Shown one piece after another: positions 18,001-26,270 of a DNA stretch of 64,000 nucleotides. The DNA comes from Hallerella sp964397425 (GTDB lineage Bacteria > Fibrobacterota > Fibrobacteria > Fibrobacterales > Fibrobacteraceae): positions 62,001 through 126,000 of the forward strand of contig CAYNID010000001.1 of NCBI GenBank assembly GCA_964397425.1, given 5' to 3'. How positions within the stretch are numbered: the first letter of the stretch is position 1; every line of letters starts with the position of its first letter. The position numbers and the translations under genes are program-made. The notes beneath the pieces are model-generated. The model made no database searches. It was not told the origin of the DNA and was given only the letters and a program-made list of their open reading frames with translations.

Positions 18001-19515
18001 CACGACATTTATTCCATCGAAGATATCGCCCAATTGATTTTTGATTTGCGGAACGCCAACGACAAAGCGCGGATTTCGGTGAAGCTGGTTTCGGAAACAG
18101 GTGTGGGAACGGTGGCCGCCGGCGTTGCGAAGGCCCGCGCCGATACGATTCTGATATCGGGGTATGACGGTGGAACAGGCGCGTCTCCGATTTCGTCGAT
18201 GAAACACGCGGGCGTCCCGTGGGAATTGGGACTGTCCGAAGCGCAGACGACTTTAGTTTTGAATGGTCTCCGCAGTCGGGTGCGCTTGCAGGTGGATGGT
18301 CAGATTAAAACGGGTCGGGATGTCGTTATCGGAGCACTTCTTGGCGCAGAAGAATTCGGCTTTGCAACATCGATTTTGGTTTCTCTTGGATGCGTCATGA
18401 TGCGGCATTGTCATTTGAACAATTGCCCCGTTGGCGTGGCCACGCAAAATCCGGAACTTCGCAAAAAATTCAAGGGAACGCCGGAACACATCATTCAATA
18501 TCTGACCTTTGTTTCAGAAGAAGTCCGCCGTTATATGGCGCAGCTTGGATTTCGTTCATTCGACGAAATGATAGGCCGCAGCGATTTACTCGAAATGGAT
18601 AAGGCGGTGGATTTCTGGAAAGCAAAAGGTTTGGATTACTCTGGAATCCTTTGCCGGGTATCTGCAGATCCATCGGAAACGCGCTGCTCGAAAAAACAGG
18701 AATCGGGACTTGACGGCGCATTGGATTATGATGTGCTTCAAAAAATCGGCGACACCTTGGAAACGAAGAAACCGCTAATCCTCGAATATCCGATTCGGAA
18801 TACGGATCGCACTTTCGGTACGATTGTTTCTAGTCGAATTGCTCAAAAGTATGGCTATGCGGGACTTCCCGACGACACCATCGCGATTCACCTGAAAGGA
18901 TGTGCGGGTCAGAGTCTTGGCGCTTTTGCCGCTCACGGCTTGACGATAGATTTGGAAGGCGAAGCGAACGATTACATCGGCAAAGGCCTTTCGGGGGCAA
19001 AAATCATCATTCGTCCGCCGCGGCAAAGTTCTTTCGCTCCAGAAGAAAATGTGATAGCTGGGAACGTTGTCCTTTATGGGGCGACTTCTGGTGAACTTTA
19101 CTTAAATGGCTGTGCCGGAGAGCGTTTTTGCGTTCGCAACAGTGGTACGCTTGCCGTTGTCGAAGGCGTTGGAGATCACGCTTGCGAATACATGACTGGC
19201 GGCCGTGTTGTCGTTTTGGGAAAAACGGGCATCAATTTTGGCGCGGGAATGAGCGGTGGAATCGCTTACGTATTCGATGAAGATGGCCGCTTCGACAGCC
19301 TTTGCAATACGGATATGATTGATTTGGAACCGCTTGGACGTGACGATGAAAAGGAACTTCGGCGGTTGTTGGAAAATCATGTCAAATATACGGGAAGTCC
19401 CAAGGCAAAGCGCATTTTGACCGATTGGGATCGCAGCGTTGAACTTTTTGTCAAGGTGTTTCCCATGGAGTACCGTTTTGCCTTGGACGCTTTGAAGAGT
19501 CAGGAAAGAGCATGA
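15031..19515 (+). CDS. gltB: Glutamate synthase, large (alpha) subunit
   Basis: 1494 aa, normal for the family. Order: class II glutamine amidotransferase with nucleophile Cys16 in NEHDACGVGF (the preceding 15 residues are a likely propeptide), central domain, FMN-binding synthase domain with GAKSNCGEGGEDP, a 3Fe-4S cluster motif GCVMMRHCHLNNCP near residue 1120, and the C-terminal GXGXG beta-helix with YMTGGRVVVLG. It makes two glutamates from glutamine and 2-oxoglutarate. Start at ATG 15031 because AAAGGAG lies 5 nt upstream; ATG 15016 or 15028 are alternatives. The small subunit gltD is not in the window. A NifA-like gene follows after 74 nt. Confidence 0.97.
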   Translation: MKAQGLYDPQNEHDACGVGFVLNRNGNRNHGIVEKGVEVLCKLLHRGATGADVNTGDGAGLLVQIPDKFFRKTLCVELPPLGQYAVGMLFLPQNGDLRDRLNALLQKLADEENFEILTFRNVPVEPSAIGISAQKEMPLISQVFLRSRENLTGDDLERRLLVLRKRAERESGIGAGGANGFYVASLSARTIVYKGMMTGPQVPAFYPDLTDADFESAVAVVHQRYSTNTFPSWPLAQPFRYLAHNGEINTIRGNRNWMAAREKNLSSPLFGENIRKIEPVLEKDSSDSGNLDNVLELLTLGGREVGHSMMMLMPQAWGEKHAMGPDVRGFFEFHAGIMEPWDGPAAVAFTDGKWVGATLDRNGLRPARYTLTKDGFMVFASETGVLEIPPEQVQEKGSLRPGQMLLVNLETGRFYKDREIKIRFARKEPYRRWVKENRIDIHGFFNAVGDVPVESGTLLKRQMLFGYTQEDLNVILNAMASNGVEPIGSMGADQPLAVFSEKPQLLYWYFKQLFAQVTNPPIDPIREELVMSLMTFLGIHDNFLAEDPSQAHLVKFRYPLLSNEDLNRLRSLNREDFQCVTLPIGFSAISDGISPGEMLESALSRLCEKVETEVLAGHKIVILSDRNLPEEMAPIPALLAVSAVNQHLSQRGLRTSCGLILETGEAREVMHLACLLGFGATAVNPYLAFESIAEMSRSNRLDKKIGVTEAIEHYIDAMNKGLKKIMSRMGISTLRSYRNAQVFEIVGISKKVVDKYFTGTASRVGGIGLEEIAEETLMRWKLTVESLPAALPPGGEYRYRKDGERHLWTPAAISDLQVSVRTGNQERYDSFARRINDQREHQSTLRGLFTFKKTSPVPLSEVEPASEIMKRFVTGAMSYGALSNEAHEAIAIAMNRIGAKSNCGEGGEDPARYVPLPSGDSLSSAIKQVASGRFGVTDEYLIHAEEIQIKMAQGAKPGEGGQLPGYKVSEQIARVRHSTPGVTLISPPPHHDIYSIEDIAQLIFDLRNANDKARISVKLVSETGVGTVAAGVAKARADTILISGYDGGTGASPISSMKHAGVPWELGLSEAQTTLVLNGLRSRVRLQVDGQIKTGRDVVIGALLGAEEFGFATSILVSLGCVMMRHCHLNNCPVGVATQNPELRKKFKGTPEHIIQYLTFVSEEVRRYMAQLGFRSFDEMIGRSDLLEMDKAVDFWKAKGLDYSGILCRVSADPSETRCSKKQESGLDGALDYDVLQKIGDTLETKKPLILEYPIRNTDRTFGTIVSSRIAQKYGYAGLPDDTIAIHLKGCAGQSLGAFAAHGLTIDLEGEANDYIGKGLSGAKIIIRPPRQSSFAPEENVIAGNVVLYGATSGELYLNGCAGERFCVRNSGTLAVVEGVGDHACEYMTGGRVVVLGKTGINFGAGMSGGIAYVFDEDGRFDSLCNTDMIDLEPLGRDDEKELRRLLENHVKYTGSPKAKRILTDWDRSVELFVKVFPMEYRFALDALKSQERA

Positions 19516-19589
19516 AAGGGAGAAACTGAAAAATGACGCATTCAAAAGTCTATATTGCAAGTAGGAACCTGCAAAAGAGGTCTGGATAG

Positions 19590-21119
19590 ATGGCAATCAA
19601 AGATGAACAAAAGATAAAGGAACTGGAATTACTTTATCGCATAGGCCAGATCCTTGATGAAAACATGGACATGCGGAATGTCCTTCGCCCGGTAATGAAT
19701 ACTCTTGGCGATTACATGGGATTTGAACATGCGACGGTGACGCTCTACAACCGTCAAACGGGAGAAATTTCCATTGAACTCGCTTCGGGACTTTCGCCCA
19801 TGCAAACGAAAAAAGGCCGCTACAAAGTCGGAGAAGGCATTACGGGGATTGTCGTTGAAACTGGAAAACCGATTGTTGTTCCGGATGTCACCAAGGACCC
19901 TCGATTCTTGGACAGGACGGGCCGCGGTAAAATTTTGGGAAAAAGTTTCATTTGCGTTCCCATTGCAATTGACAAGGAAGTTGTCGGAGCGTTGAGCGTC
20001 GATGAATTCAATTCTCCGGCGGACCAGCTCGATGACGACTTGCGCCTGCTCGAAATCATCGCCATGATGATTGCGTCTGCGGTCAAGTTGCGTCGCCAGG
20101 CCGAAGAAGAAACAGAAATTCTCCAAGCGGAAAACGAACGGTTGCGTTCAGAATTGAAAGACCGTTTCCGTCCCTCGAACATCATTGGCAATTCCCGTGA
20201 AATGCAGGTAGTCTTTGACCAGATTGCGAAAGTGGCCAAAAGTCCTTCGACAGTGTTGATTCTCGGAGAAACGGGAACGGGAAAAGAGCTTGTGGCGCAG
20301 GCGATTCATTACAGTTCCGATCGCGCCGGCGGTCCGTTTATCCGCGTACACTGCGCCGCTTTACCGGAGAACATTATCGAAAGTGAACTTTTTGGTCATG
20401 AAAAAGGCGCTTTCACGGGAGCGGTTTCGGAACATAAGGGCCGCTTTGAAATGGCGGACGGCGGAACGATTTTCTTGGATGAAATCGGAGAAATTTCTCC
20501 CTCGCTTCAGGTGAAACTCCTTCGCGTTCTGCAAGAGCGCGAATTTGAACGAGTCGGCGGCAACAAGACTATCCGGGTGAACATTCGGGTGATAGCGGCG
20601 ACAAATAAAAATTTGCTCCAGATGGTCCGCGAAGGAAAATTCCGCGAAGACCTTTATTACCGCCTTCATATTTTCCCGATTTATGTTCCGCCTCTTCGCA
20701 AACGGAAAAGTGATATTGTCCTGTTGGCGGACTACTTCCTGGAGCGGTACAATAAAATGTTGGGCAAGGATGTTCGCCGGCTTTCTACGGGAACGATTGA
20801 CATGCTGATGAGTTACCATTGGGCGGGAAATGTCCGCGAACTGGAAAATTGCATTGAACGGGCGATTCTTGTCGCCGAAGGGAATGTCATTTATCCGCAC
20901 CATTTGCCGCCAACGTTGCAAACGGCGGAGTCAACGGGCGCGCCTGTCCGCGGAGACCTCAAAAGCATGGTGGAAACTTATGAACGGGACATCATTTGCG
21001 ACGCGCTTAAAAGTGCGAAGGGGAAAGTGGCTCCGGCGGCGCGGGCTTTGGCGACAACGCAGCGAATCCTCGGTTACAAAATCAAAATGCTGGGAATCAA
21101 CCCGAAGCGTTTTGTCTGA
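19590..21119 (+). CDS. nifA: NifA-like sigma-54-dependent transcriptional activator
   Basis: 509 aa. N-terminal GAF domain (about 25-175), a short coiled linker, AAA+ domain with Walker A GETGTGKE near 225, the sigma-54-contact loop GAFTGA near 275, Walker B GGTIFLDEIGE, the R-finger region and GNVRELEN, and a C-terminal Fis-type HTH ending TTQRILGYKIKMLGINPKRF, which is the NifA form of this helix. It would open sigma-54 promoters of nitrogen genes. AGAGGT lies upstream of the ATG. Its position after gltB supports nitrogen control, but whether gltB itself is a target is unknown. Other GAF-type activators remain possible. Confidence 0.85.
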   Translation: MAIKDEQKIKELELLYRIGQILDENMDMRNVLRPVMNTLGDYMGFEHATVTLYNRQTGEISIELASGLSPMQTKKGRYKVGEGITGIVVETGKPIVVPDVTKDPRFLDRTGRGKILGKSFICVPIAIDKEVVGALSVDEFNSPADQLDDDLRLLEIIAMMIASAVKLRRQAEEETEILQAENERLRSELKDRFRPSNIIGNSREMQVVFDQIAKVAKSPSTVLILGETGTGKELVAQAIHYSSDRAGGPFIRVHCAALPENIIESELFGHEKGAFTGAVSEHKGRFEMADGGTIFLDEIGEISPSLQVKLLRVLQEREFERVGGNKTIRVNIRVIAATNKNLLQMVREGKFREDLYYRLHIFPIYVPPLRKRKSDIVLLADYFLERYNKMLGKDVRRLSTGTIDMLMSYHWAGNVRELENCIERAILVAEGNVIYPHHLPPTLQTAESTGAPVRGDLKSMVETYERDIICDALKSAKGKVAPAARALATTQRILGYKIKMLGINPKRFV

Positions 21120-21139
21120 CGCGCTCTGGGTGTCAAATT

Positions 21140-22576
21140 TTAAAAATGAAGTCCGACGGAAACTTCGATTCCAAATCCCGTTTTGAACGGAGAAAGGTGC
21201 TCTGAACGGTGCAGGGAATCGTCTGATTTCAAGGAAGAGTTTTCCGGTTTTGACGAAGAACTTCCCGGATGAAAAGAGGACGTGTTCCCTTTTGCATCCG
21301 TTTTGGTCAAGTCCTTGATAACGAAAAAGGGAATGATTTGCATCAGGGATATCGAACCGAAGAATCGCCGTTTTGGGCTTTCTCCCAACAAGTTCAGGTG
21401 AAGAATCGCCCCGGACATTTTCACGTTGCCGTGATAGGTTTCCGTGATGGATTTTTGAATTAGGAACGTGCTGACGGATTCGCTTTTCAAGTAGACGTCG
21501 AAACCGCCTTGGGCGTAGAGAAAGTTCATGGCGATTTTGGGCGAGATGTGCCAAAGTCCCGGGAAAAAGTGGAAGCGTCTGCCGGCTTGAGAATGCAAAA
21601 GCCAGCCGGAAGCATCTCCGTACAGGCGGTAATTCAGCTTGTAAACGGCAAAGGAAAGCGTTTGAATCAAGGACTGGTCCAAGGCGCGGTTGGGGGCCAG
21701 CGTTTCTTCAAAGCGATTTTCATTATGGGGAAGGCGCAAATGCCCGGTGGCTCCGCCCAGAGAAATTTCCCAGTTGGGGTTTTGAAATTCACCGTGGAAA
21801 ATGCCGATGTTCGCCCTGCTCGGAAGATAGAGAAAACGTTTCAAATTGTCCTCTTCAGAACGTACGCCGAAAAAATGGGAATTCAAGTGGAAATAGCGGG
21901 CGCTCCACTTCCATTCGGAGTCGCCCCTTTTGTAACGGTAATGAAGTTCGCCATTCCAAAGGGTAGAGGAATCCCGCAAAGCGTAATGCGAATCTTCGAT
22001 GGGCGCCCGTTTTGTCCAAAAGATGTTTCCGTCGAAAAAGACGGAATGGTTCCCCATTTGACTTCCGAGGAGGACGCCCTTGCGGATGAATTCCCCTTGG
22101 TAATCAATGCGCATCGAATCTAAAAACCCGTTTGGCGTTTCGCTTCGCCACGTTGTGCGGATTTTGCCGAAACTTCCCCCGCCGAAACGCAGTCCGATGA
22201 AGAACAGGGAATCCGCCGCGTGGATTGCGGAAAGAGCCTGCGCCCGTCCGAAGTCGCTGTTCCCGTTCACTGCCGCCGAAAGCTTTAAATGGCGAAAGTC
22301 TCCGTCTATTTTGACTGCGCCTTCATACGTATTTATCCGCGATGAAATTTCCCAGAAGTTCTCCCACGAAACGTTTGCGCGGATAGCGTAAAGCGAAGCG
22401 TCCAGGTTCAACGTGCCTAAGGAAATCGATCCGGAAATGTCTTTGTCAGAAGCGTTTGCCGACGCGTATTCTCCATTCCACAAAAAAAGCCCGCGGAACC
22501 GGGCTTCTCCCGTAAAGTCTGCCGCCAGGGAAATGACCGTGGCGAACAGGACGATTGCGGGCTGTGAAATTTTCAT
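21140..22576 (-). CDS. Predicted outer-membrane beta-barrel protein, unknown function
   Basis: 478 aa with a signal peptide of about 19 residues. The body is rich in amphipathic strands (for example GNSDFGRAQ, WKWSARYFHLNSHFFGVR) and ends in GLHF, an aromatic C-terminus fitting an outer-membrane barrel. Near the C-terminus, about residues 425-460 form a Ser-rich, low-complexity insert with SSSSKPENSS. It starts only 3 nt after the stop of the lipoprotein gene upstream, without its own Shine-Dalgarno, so the two are probably translated together. It converges with nifA, 20 nt apart. No family recognised. Confidence 0.7.
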   Translation of the reverse strand: MKISQPAIVLFATVISLAADFTGEARFRGLFLWNGEYASANASDKDISGSISLGTLNLDASLYAIRANVSWENFWEISSRINTYEGAVKIDGDFRHLKLSAAVNGNSDFGRAQALSAIHAADSLFFIGLRFGGGSFGKIRTTWRSETPNGFLDSMRIDYQGEFIRKGVLLGSQMGNHSVFFDGNIFWTKRAPIEDSHYALRDSSTLWNGELHYRYKRGDSEWKWSARYFHLNSHFFGVRSEEDNLKRFLYLPSRANIGIFHGEFQNPNWEISLGGATGHLRLPHNENRFEETLAPNRALDQSLIQTLSFAVYKLNYRLYGDASGWLLHSQAGRRFHFFPGLWHISPKIAMNFLYAQGGFDVYLKSESVSTFLIQKSITETYHGNVKMSGAILHLNLLGESPKRRFFGSISLMQIIPFFVIKDLTKTDAKGNTSSFHPGSSSSKPENSSLKSDDSLHRSEHLSPFKTGFGIEVSVGLHF

Positions 22577-22579
22577 GGA

Positions 22580-24304
22580 TTAGTTGAAGTAGAAACTCAA
22601 AAAACGGCCGAGTTGAGCTTGGGTCATTTCGGGGAAAATGCCGCCAAAGGTCAAGTCCGGGAAGATGATGTTTTCTGCATAAAATTCCGGCGTCTTGTTG
22701 AACAATTCTTCCGGATGTGCCGAAACAGTCTTGTTGCCGTTCTTATCGGTGAAATACAGGTGGTTAAAGTATGGGTAGAGGGTCCTATAATAAGTCATGT
22801 TGTTCTCGACTTTGCAGAATTCTTCTGGAATGGTGAATGTTTGTGAAGAATCGGTGTTTGCAAGATAATCTGTGCCAAAGAAATAATTGCATTGGTTGAG
22901 CGTGGTCCGTACCGAGTTCCAATCGTTTTCCGAATCGTAGTAAAAACGTAAGTACGTAAAGGACTCTGTTTTAGAAGCAGCGTACCAGTTATCGTATTCA
23001 ACTTGGTTGGAAAGATTCGCTAGCTGTTTTAAAATAAAGAGGAAGGCGAGGTTCGTGGAATCGGATTCTATGTCGCTTGTCCAACCATATCCAGAGTCTG
23101 GCAACGTCAGCCATTTTTGGGGAGGGTCAATTTTAAAATAGGGCAGGTAATCTTGCAGGCCGTCGGTCAGGCTGAAGAATTTGGAGAAGTTGATGGTCAG
23201 GTTTTCTCCTAAAACCGTCACTTGAATGGTGCCGCGGATGCCTTTCAAAATCGAATCGCAAATGTCGACGGCTTTTTGCAAATCATTCGGCGAAATGTCC
23301 GCATCTTCTCCGTTTCCGACGATGTAAAGGGCATTGGGGTTCTGCCCGGCAGTTGCAATTTTGTATTGCAAGCCGCTTTTGACATTTTCCACGGCGCTGT
23401 CCAAGGTCATTGGAATGGCTGTGTAGGCTTTTTTCCAGGCGCTTTTTACCGTAAGGAATGGACTTTTTTTGTCCAAAAGGGAAATGAGGTGGTTGACGCT
23501 TGCAATTTCTTCGGTAGAAAGGGTGTCTAAATAAACACTTTTGGAAGAAGCGTAGTTGTGATGGATAATCCAGTCGTGGGAACCGTCTTTTGACACGTCA
23601 AGGTTAAATGAAGCGAGGACGGTTAAAAAGGCGTTCACCGCCTGGATGCCTCCGATGGCCATTTCCAAATCGCCCTGGTCGAGCACTCGGACAAAATCGT
23701 TCCCATTGCTTACCGTGTAAAAGAAGTTTCCGGCATCCCTTACGTTTTTCAACAGGGCGACGGCGGAGTCCGTTTTGGGCAAGAAACTGCTTGCGATAGC
23801 GTTTTGCAGCCGATTGGTGATCAGGTCCGTTTTGGCATTGGACTTAGACAATGCGGCGGCTTGGATGGTGGCGTTTGAATAACCTTCGCCAACGTTGAAG
23901 AAATTCATCCTGTCTGCTTCGTTTTCGGATTCGGAATACAAAATGTGGTAAGCGGAATCGACTAGGGGATGGTTCACCACGTTGGCAAGAAGTGTTACGG
24001 CTAAGCCGAATTGCGCTTCGCAACTGTTCGGATATTGTTTGATGGCGTTTTCAAAGACGGATTTCGCCGTATCCATCGAAGATTGCAGCGATTCAAATTG
24101 CCTGCTGCTGAAGGCGTTTAAAACCAATGCGTTTGCATTTGCGACTTGTGCCGCCAACAGCTCGTCATCAATGGATTGGCAATTTTCAACAGAAATGACT
24201 GTGGATTGCGGGTTGTTTTCGGCTGCCGAGGATGAACTGCTGTCGGAGCAGGCGAAAAAGGCTAGTGCTGAAGCAAGTCCCAAATAAGTTTTTATCGGAT
24301 TCAT
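22580..24304 (-). CDS. Lipoprotein with TPR-like N-terminal helices, unknown function
   Basis: 574 aa. Signal peptide with a lipobox ending FFAC; Cys19 would be lipidated and is followed by DSSSSS, a serine run seen in several lipoproteins of this window. Residues about 45-120 resemble TPR helices (AKSVFENAIKQYPNS, then EAQFGLAVTLL). The rest is not recognised. Start at ATG 24304 because GGAG lies about 8 nt upstream; ATG 24316 is also in frame. It is the first gene of a pair with the barrel at 21140-22576. One reading is a surface or periplasmic lipoprotein acting with its barrel, but no function can be assigned. Confidence 0.75.
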   Translation of the reverse strand: MNPIKTYLGLASALAFFACSDSSSSSAAENNPQSTVISVENCQSIDDELLAAQVANANALVLNAFSSRQFESLQSSMDTAKSVFENAIKQYPNSCEAQFGLAVTLLANVVNHPLVDSAYHILYSESENEADRMNFFNVGEGYSNATIQAAALSKSNAKTDLITNRLQNAIASSFLPKTDSAVALLKNVRDAGNFFYTVSNGNDFVRVLDQGDLEMAIGGIQAVNAFLTVLASFNLDVSKDGSHDWIIHHNYASSKSVYLDTLSTEEIASVNHLISLLDKKSPFLTVKSAWKKAYTAIPMTLDSAVENVKSGLQYKIATAGQNPNALYIVGNGEDADISPNDLQKAVDICDSILKGIRGTIQVTVLGENLTINFSKFFSLTDGLQDYLPYFKIDPPQKWLTLPDSGYGWTSDIESDSTNLAFLFILKQLANLSNQVEYDNWYAASKTESFTYLRFYYDSENDWNSVRTTLNQCNYFFGTDYLANTDSSQTFTIPEEFCKVENNMTYYRTLYPYFNHLYFTDKNGNKTVSAHPEELFNKTPEFYAENIIFPDLTFGGIFPEMTQAQLGRFLSFYFN

Positions 24305-24471
24305 TTGATTCTCCATATAGTGTTTGCTTTCGCAAAAAGGTAGTAAAAAAACAGGAAATGAGTGCCCTGGGGAATAAGAAAGTGGAATTTGTAAGGATAG
24401 GGACGGGAATTTCTGATTTTTTGCTATATTTCACTCCGCTTTGGGCAATTCCGCCCGGGCATCATTAAGCA

Positions 24472-24528
24472 CCGGCCTGTGAAAAACCGCTTCGGTGGCT
24501 ACGCGTAGCTTTGCGGTTTGCAGGTCGG
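24472..24528 (+). promoter_or_regulatory. Strongly structured mRNA leader of rpsB (candidate S2 autoregulatory element)
   Basis: Three nested stems: CCGGCCTG (24472-24479) with CAGGTCGG (24521-24528), AAACCGC (24484-24490) with GCGGTTT (24513-24519), and GCTA (24498-24501) with TAGC (24506-24509) around loop CGCG. It ends 26 nt before the rpsB ATG with no T-run, so it is a leader structure rather than a terminator. Autogenous leaders bound by S2 are known upstream of rpsB in several phyla; the equivalence is inferred. Confidence 0.55.
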
Positions 24529-24554
24529 GAAGAACAACCGAAAAGGAAAACATC

Positions 24555-25379
24555 ATGGCTAATTTGCCTTCTGTTGAAGACCTGCTCGCCGCAGGCGCCC
24601 ACTTTGGTCACCAGGCTCAGCGCTGGAACCCGAAAATGAAACCCTACATTTTGGCCAAGAAGAATGACATCTACGTCATCAACTTGGACAAGACTATCAA
24701 GCTCCTCGAAGAAGCCGGCAAGGTTGCTGCCCGCGTTTCTGGCGAAGGCAAGAGCGTTCTCTTTGTCGGCACCAAGCCGACTGCACGCGCCATCGTGGAA
24801 GAAGCTGCCAAGAAGACGAACCATTTCTTCGTCTCCAACCGCTGGCTCGGCGGTATGCTCACCAATTTCCAGACGATTCGCAAGTCCATCAAGCAAATTG
24901 ACAAAATCGACAAGATGGAAGCCGATGGCCTTTTCAAGGAACTTTCCAAGAAAGAAGTTCTCGACAAGACCCGCCTCCGCGAAAAGATGCTCGGCATTTT
25001 CGGCGGTATCCGCGAAATGTCCACGCTTCCGGGCCTCGTTGTCATCACGGATTTGCACCACGAACATTTGGCCGTTGCTGAAGCGCGCCGTCTCCACATC
25101 CCCATCATCGGTATTTGTGACACGAACGTCGATCCGACCCTCGTGGATTACCCGGTTCCCGCCAATGATGATGCGGTGAAGTCCATCAAGATGATCATCG
25201 ATTACATTTCGGAAAATGTCACAGCCCGTTCCGAAGTGGCTAAATCGGCAGATGCGGAATCCGCTGCGAAGAAGTTTGACGACGGCGCTCAGGCTCCGCG
25301 CAAGAATTCTCCCAACCGTTCGCGCAAGCCGGCTCCTAAAAAGGCCGAAGACAAATCCGTCAACTCCGAGGAAAAGTAA
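24555..25379 (+). CDS. rpsB: 30S ribosomal protein S2 (uS2)
   Basis: 274 aa. Family motifs AGAHFGHQ.QRWNPKM, FFVSNRWLGGMLTNF and GICDTNVDP are present. The C-terminal ~45 residues are an added Lys/Ser/Pro-rich tail (SRKPAPKKAEDKS) beyond the usual end. It binds late in 30S assembly and recruits bS1. Start at ATG 24555, just after AAAAGGAAAACATC; the longer reading frame upstream belongs to the structured leader. First gene of rpsB-tsf-pyrH-frr-uppS-cdsA-dxr, with tsf starting 2 nt after its stop. Confidence 0.98.
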   Translation: MANLPSVEDLLAAGAHFGHQAQRWNPKMKPYILAKKNDIYVINLDKTIKLLEEAGKVAARVSGEGKSVLFVGTKPTARAIVEEAAKKTNHFFVSNRWLGGMLTNFQTIRKSIKQIDKIDKMEADGLFKELSKKEVLDKTRLREKMLGIFGGIREMSTLPGLVVITDLHHEHLAVAEARRLHIPIIGICDTNVDPTLVDYPVPANDDAVKSIKMIIDYISENVTARSEVAKSADAESAAKKFDDGAQAPRKNSPNRSRKPAPKKAEDKSVNSEEK

Positions 25380-25381
25380 TC

Positions 25382-26269
25382 ATGGCTATTCAAATTACAG
25401 CTTCCATGGTGAATGAACTGCGCCAAAAGACCGGCGTGGGCATGATGCAGTGCAAAAAAGCCTTGATCGAATCCGAAGGCGACCAGGAAAAGGCGTTTGA
25501 ATTCTTGCGCAAGCAGGGTGCTGCCGTTGCCGCGAAACGTGCGGACAAGGCTGCCAAAGAAGGCCGCGTGTTCTTGGTGAAGTGCGATAATCGCGCTGTC
25601 GCTTTTGAACTGGGCTGCGAAACCGAACCGGTGTCCCAGAACGCCGACTTCGTCTCCCTGGCCGATTTGGCTGTCAAGGCGATTCAGGCTCAGGAAATCA
25701 ATTCGATTGAAGAATTGAAAGACGCCGTCGTTGACGGAGTCAAGGTGAACGACAGACTCCAAGACGTTCTCGTGAAGATTCAAGAGAACATCGACTTCCG
25801 CAAACTCGGAGTCGTCAAGTTCGACGCGAATGATGCCGTTGGCCTTTATGACCACATGAAGGGAAAAATCGGCGTGATCACGCGCTTGACTTTCGAAGGA
25901 ACCCCGACAGACAAAGAAGCTCTGGAACGCACGGCGAAAGACATTGCAATGCAAGCTGCCGCATTCGCTCCGGTCGCTGTCAATAATGCAGCCGTTCCCG
26001 AATCTTTCATCCAGAAAGAAAAGGAAATCGCTTTGGCTCAAATCGAAAACTCCGGCAAGAAGACCAAGCCGGAATTCGCCCAGCGTCAAATCGAAGGCCG
26101 TGTCGCCAAGGTCCTCAAGGAAGTTGTTCTCGAAGACCAGGAATTCTTCATGTCCGACAAGAACCCGAACAAGCTTTCCGTCAAGGATTATTTGCTTTCT
26201 GCCGGGGAAAAGATCGGCGTCAAGAATTTGACCGTCGTTGACTTCCTCCGTTTCGAAAGGGGCAACTAA
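25382..26269 (+). CDS. tsf: Elongation factor Ts
   Basis: 295 aa, typical length for the two-subdomain form. The N-terminal UBA-like module has LRQKTGVGMMQCKKAL, followed by the core motif ETEPVSQNADF that contacts EF-Tu. It catalyses GDP release from EF-Tu. It starts 2 nt after rpsB and ends 1 nt before pyrH, so the three genes are closely coupled. Confidence 0.98.
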   Translation: MAIQITASMVNELRQKTGVGMMQCKKALIESEGDQEKAFEFLRKQGAAVAAKRADKAAKEGRVFLVKCDNRAVAFELGCETEPVSQNADFVSLADLAVKAIQAQEINSIEELKDAVVDGVKVNDRLQDVLVKIQENIDFRKLGVVKFDANDAVGLYDHMKGKIGVITRLTFEGTPTDKEALERTAKDIAMQAAAFAPVAVNNAAVPESFIQKEKEIALAQIENSGKKTKPEFAQRQIEGRVAKVLKEVVLEDQEFFMSDKNPNKLSVKDYLLSAGEKIGVKNLTVVDFLRFERGN

Positions 26270-26270
26270 T

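Noticed and set aside
24465..25097. Minus-strand frame (210 codons) opposite rpsB
   Set aside because: Shadow of rpsB with no supporting start site or recognisable protein.
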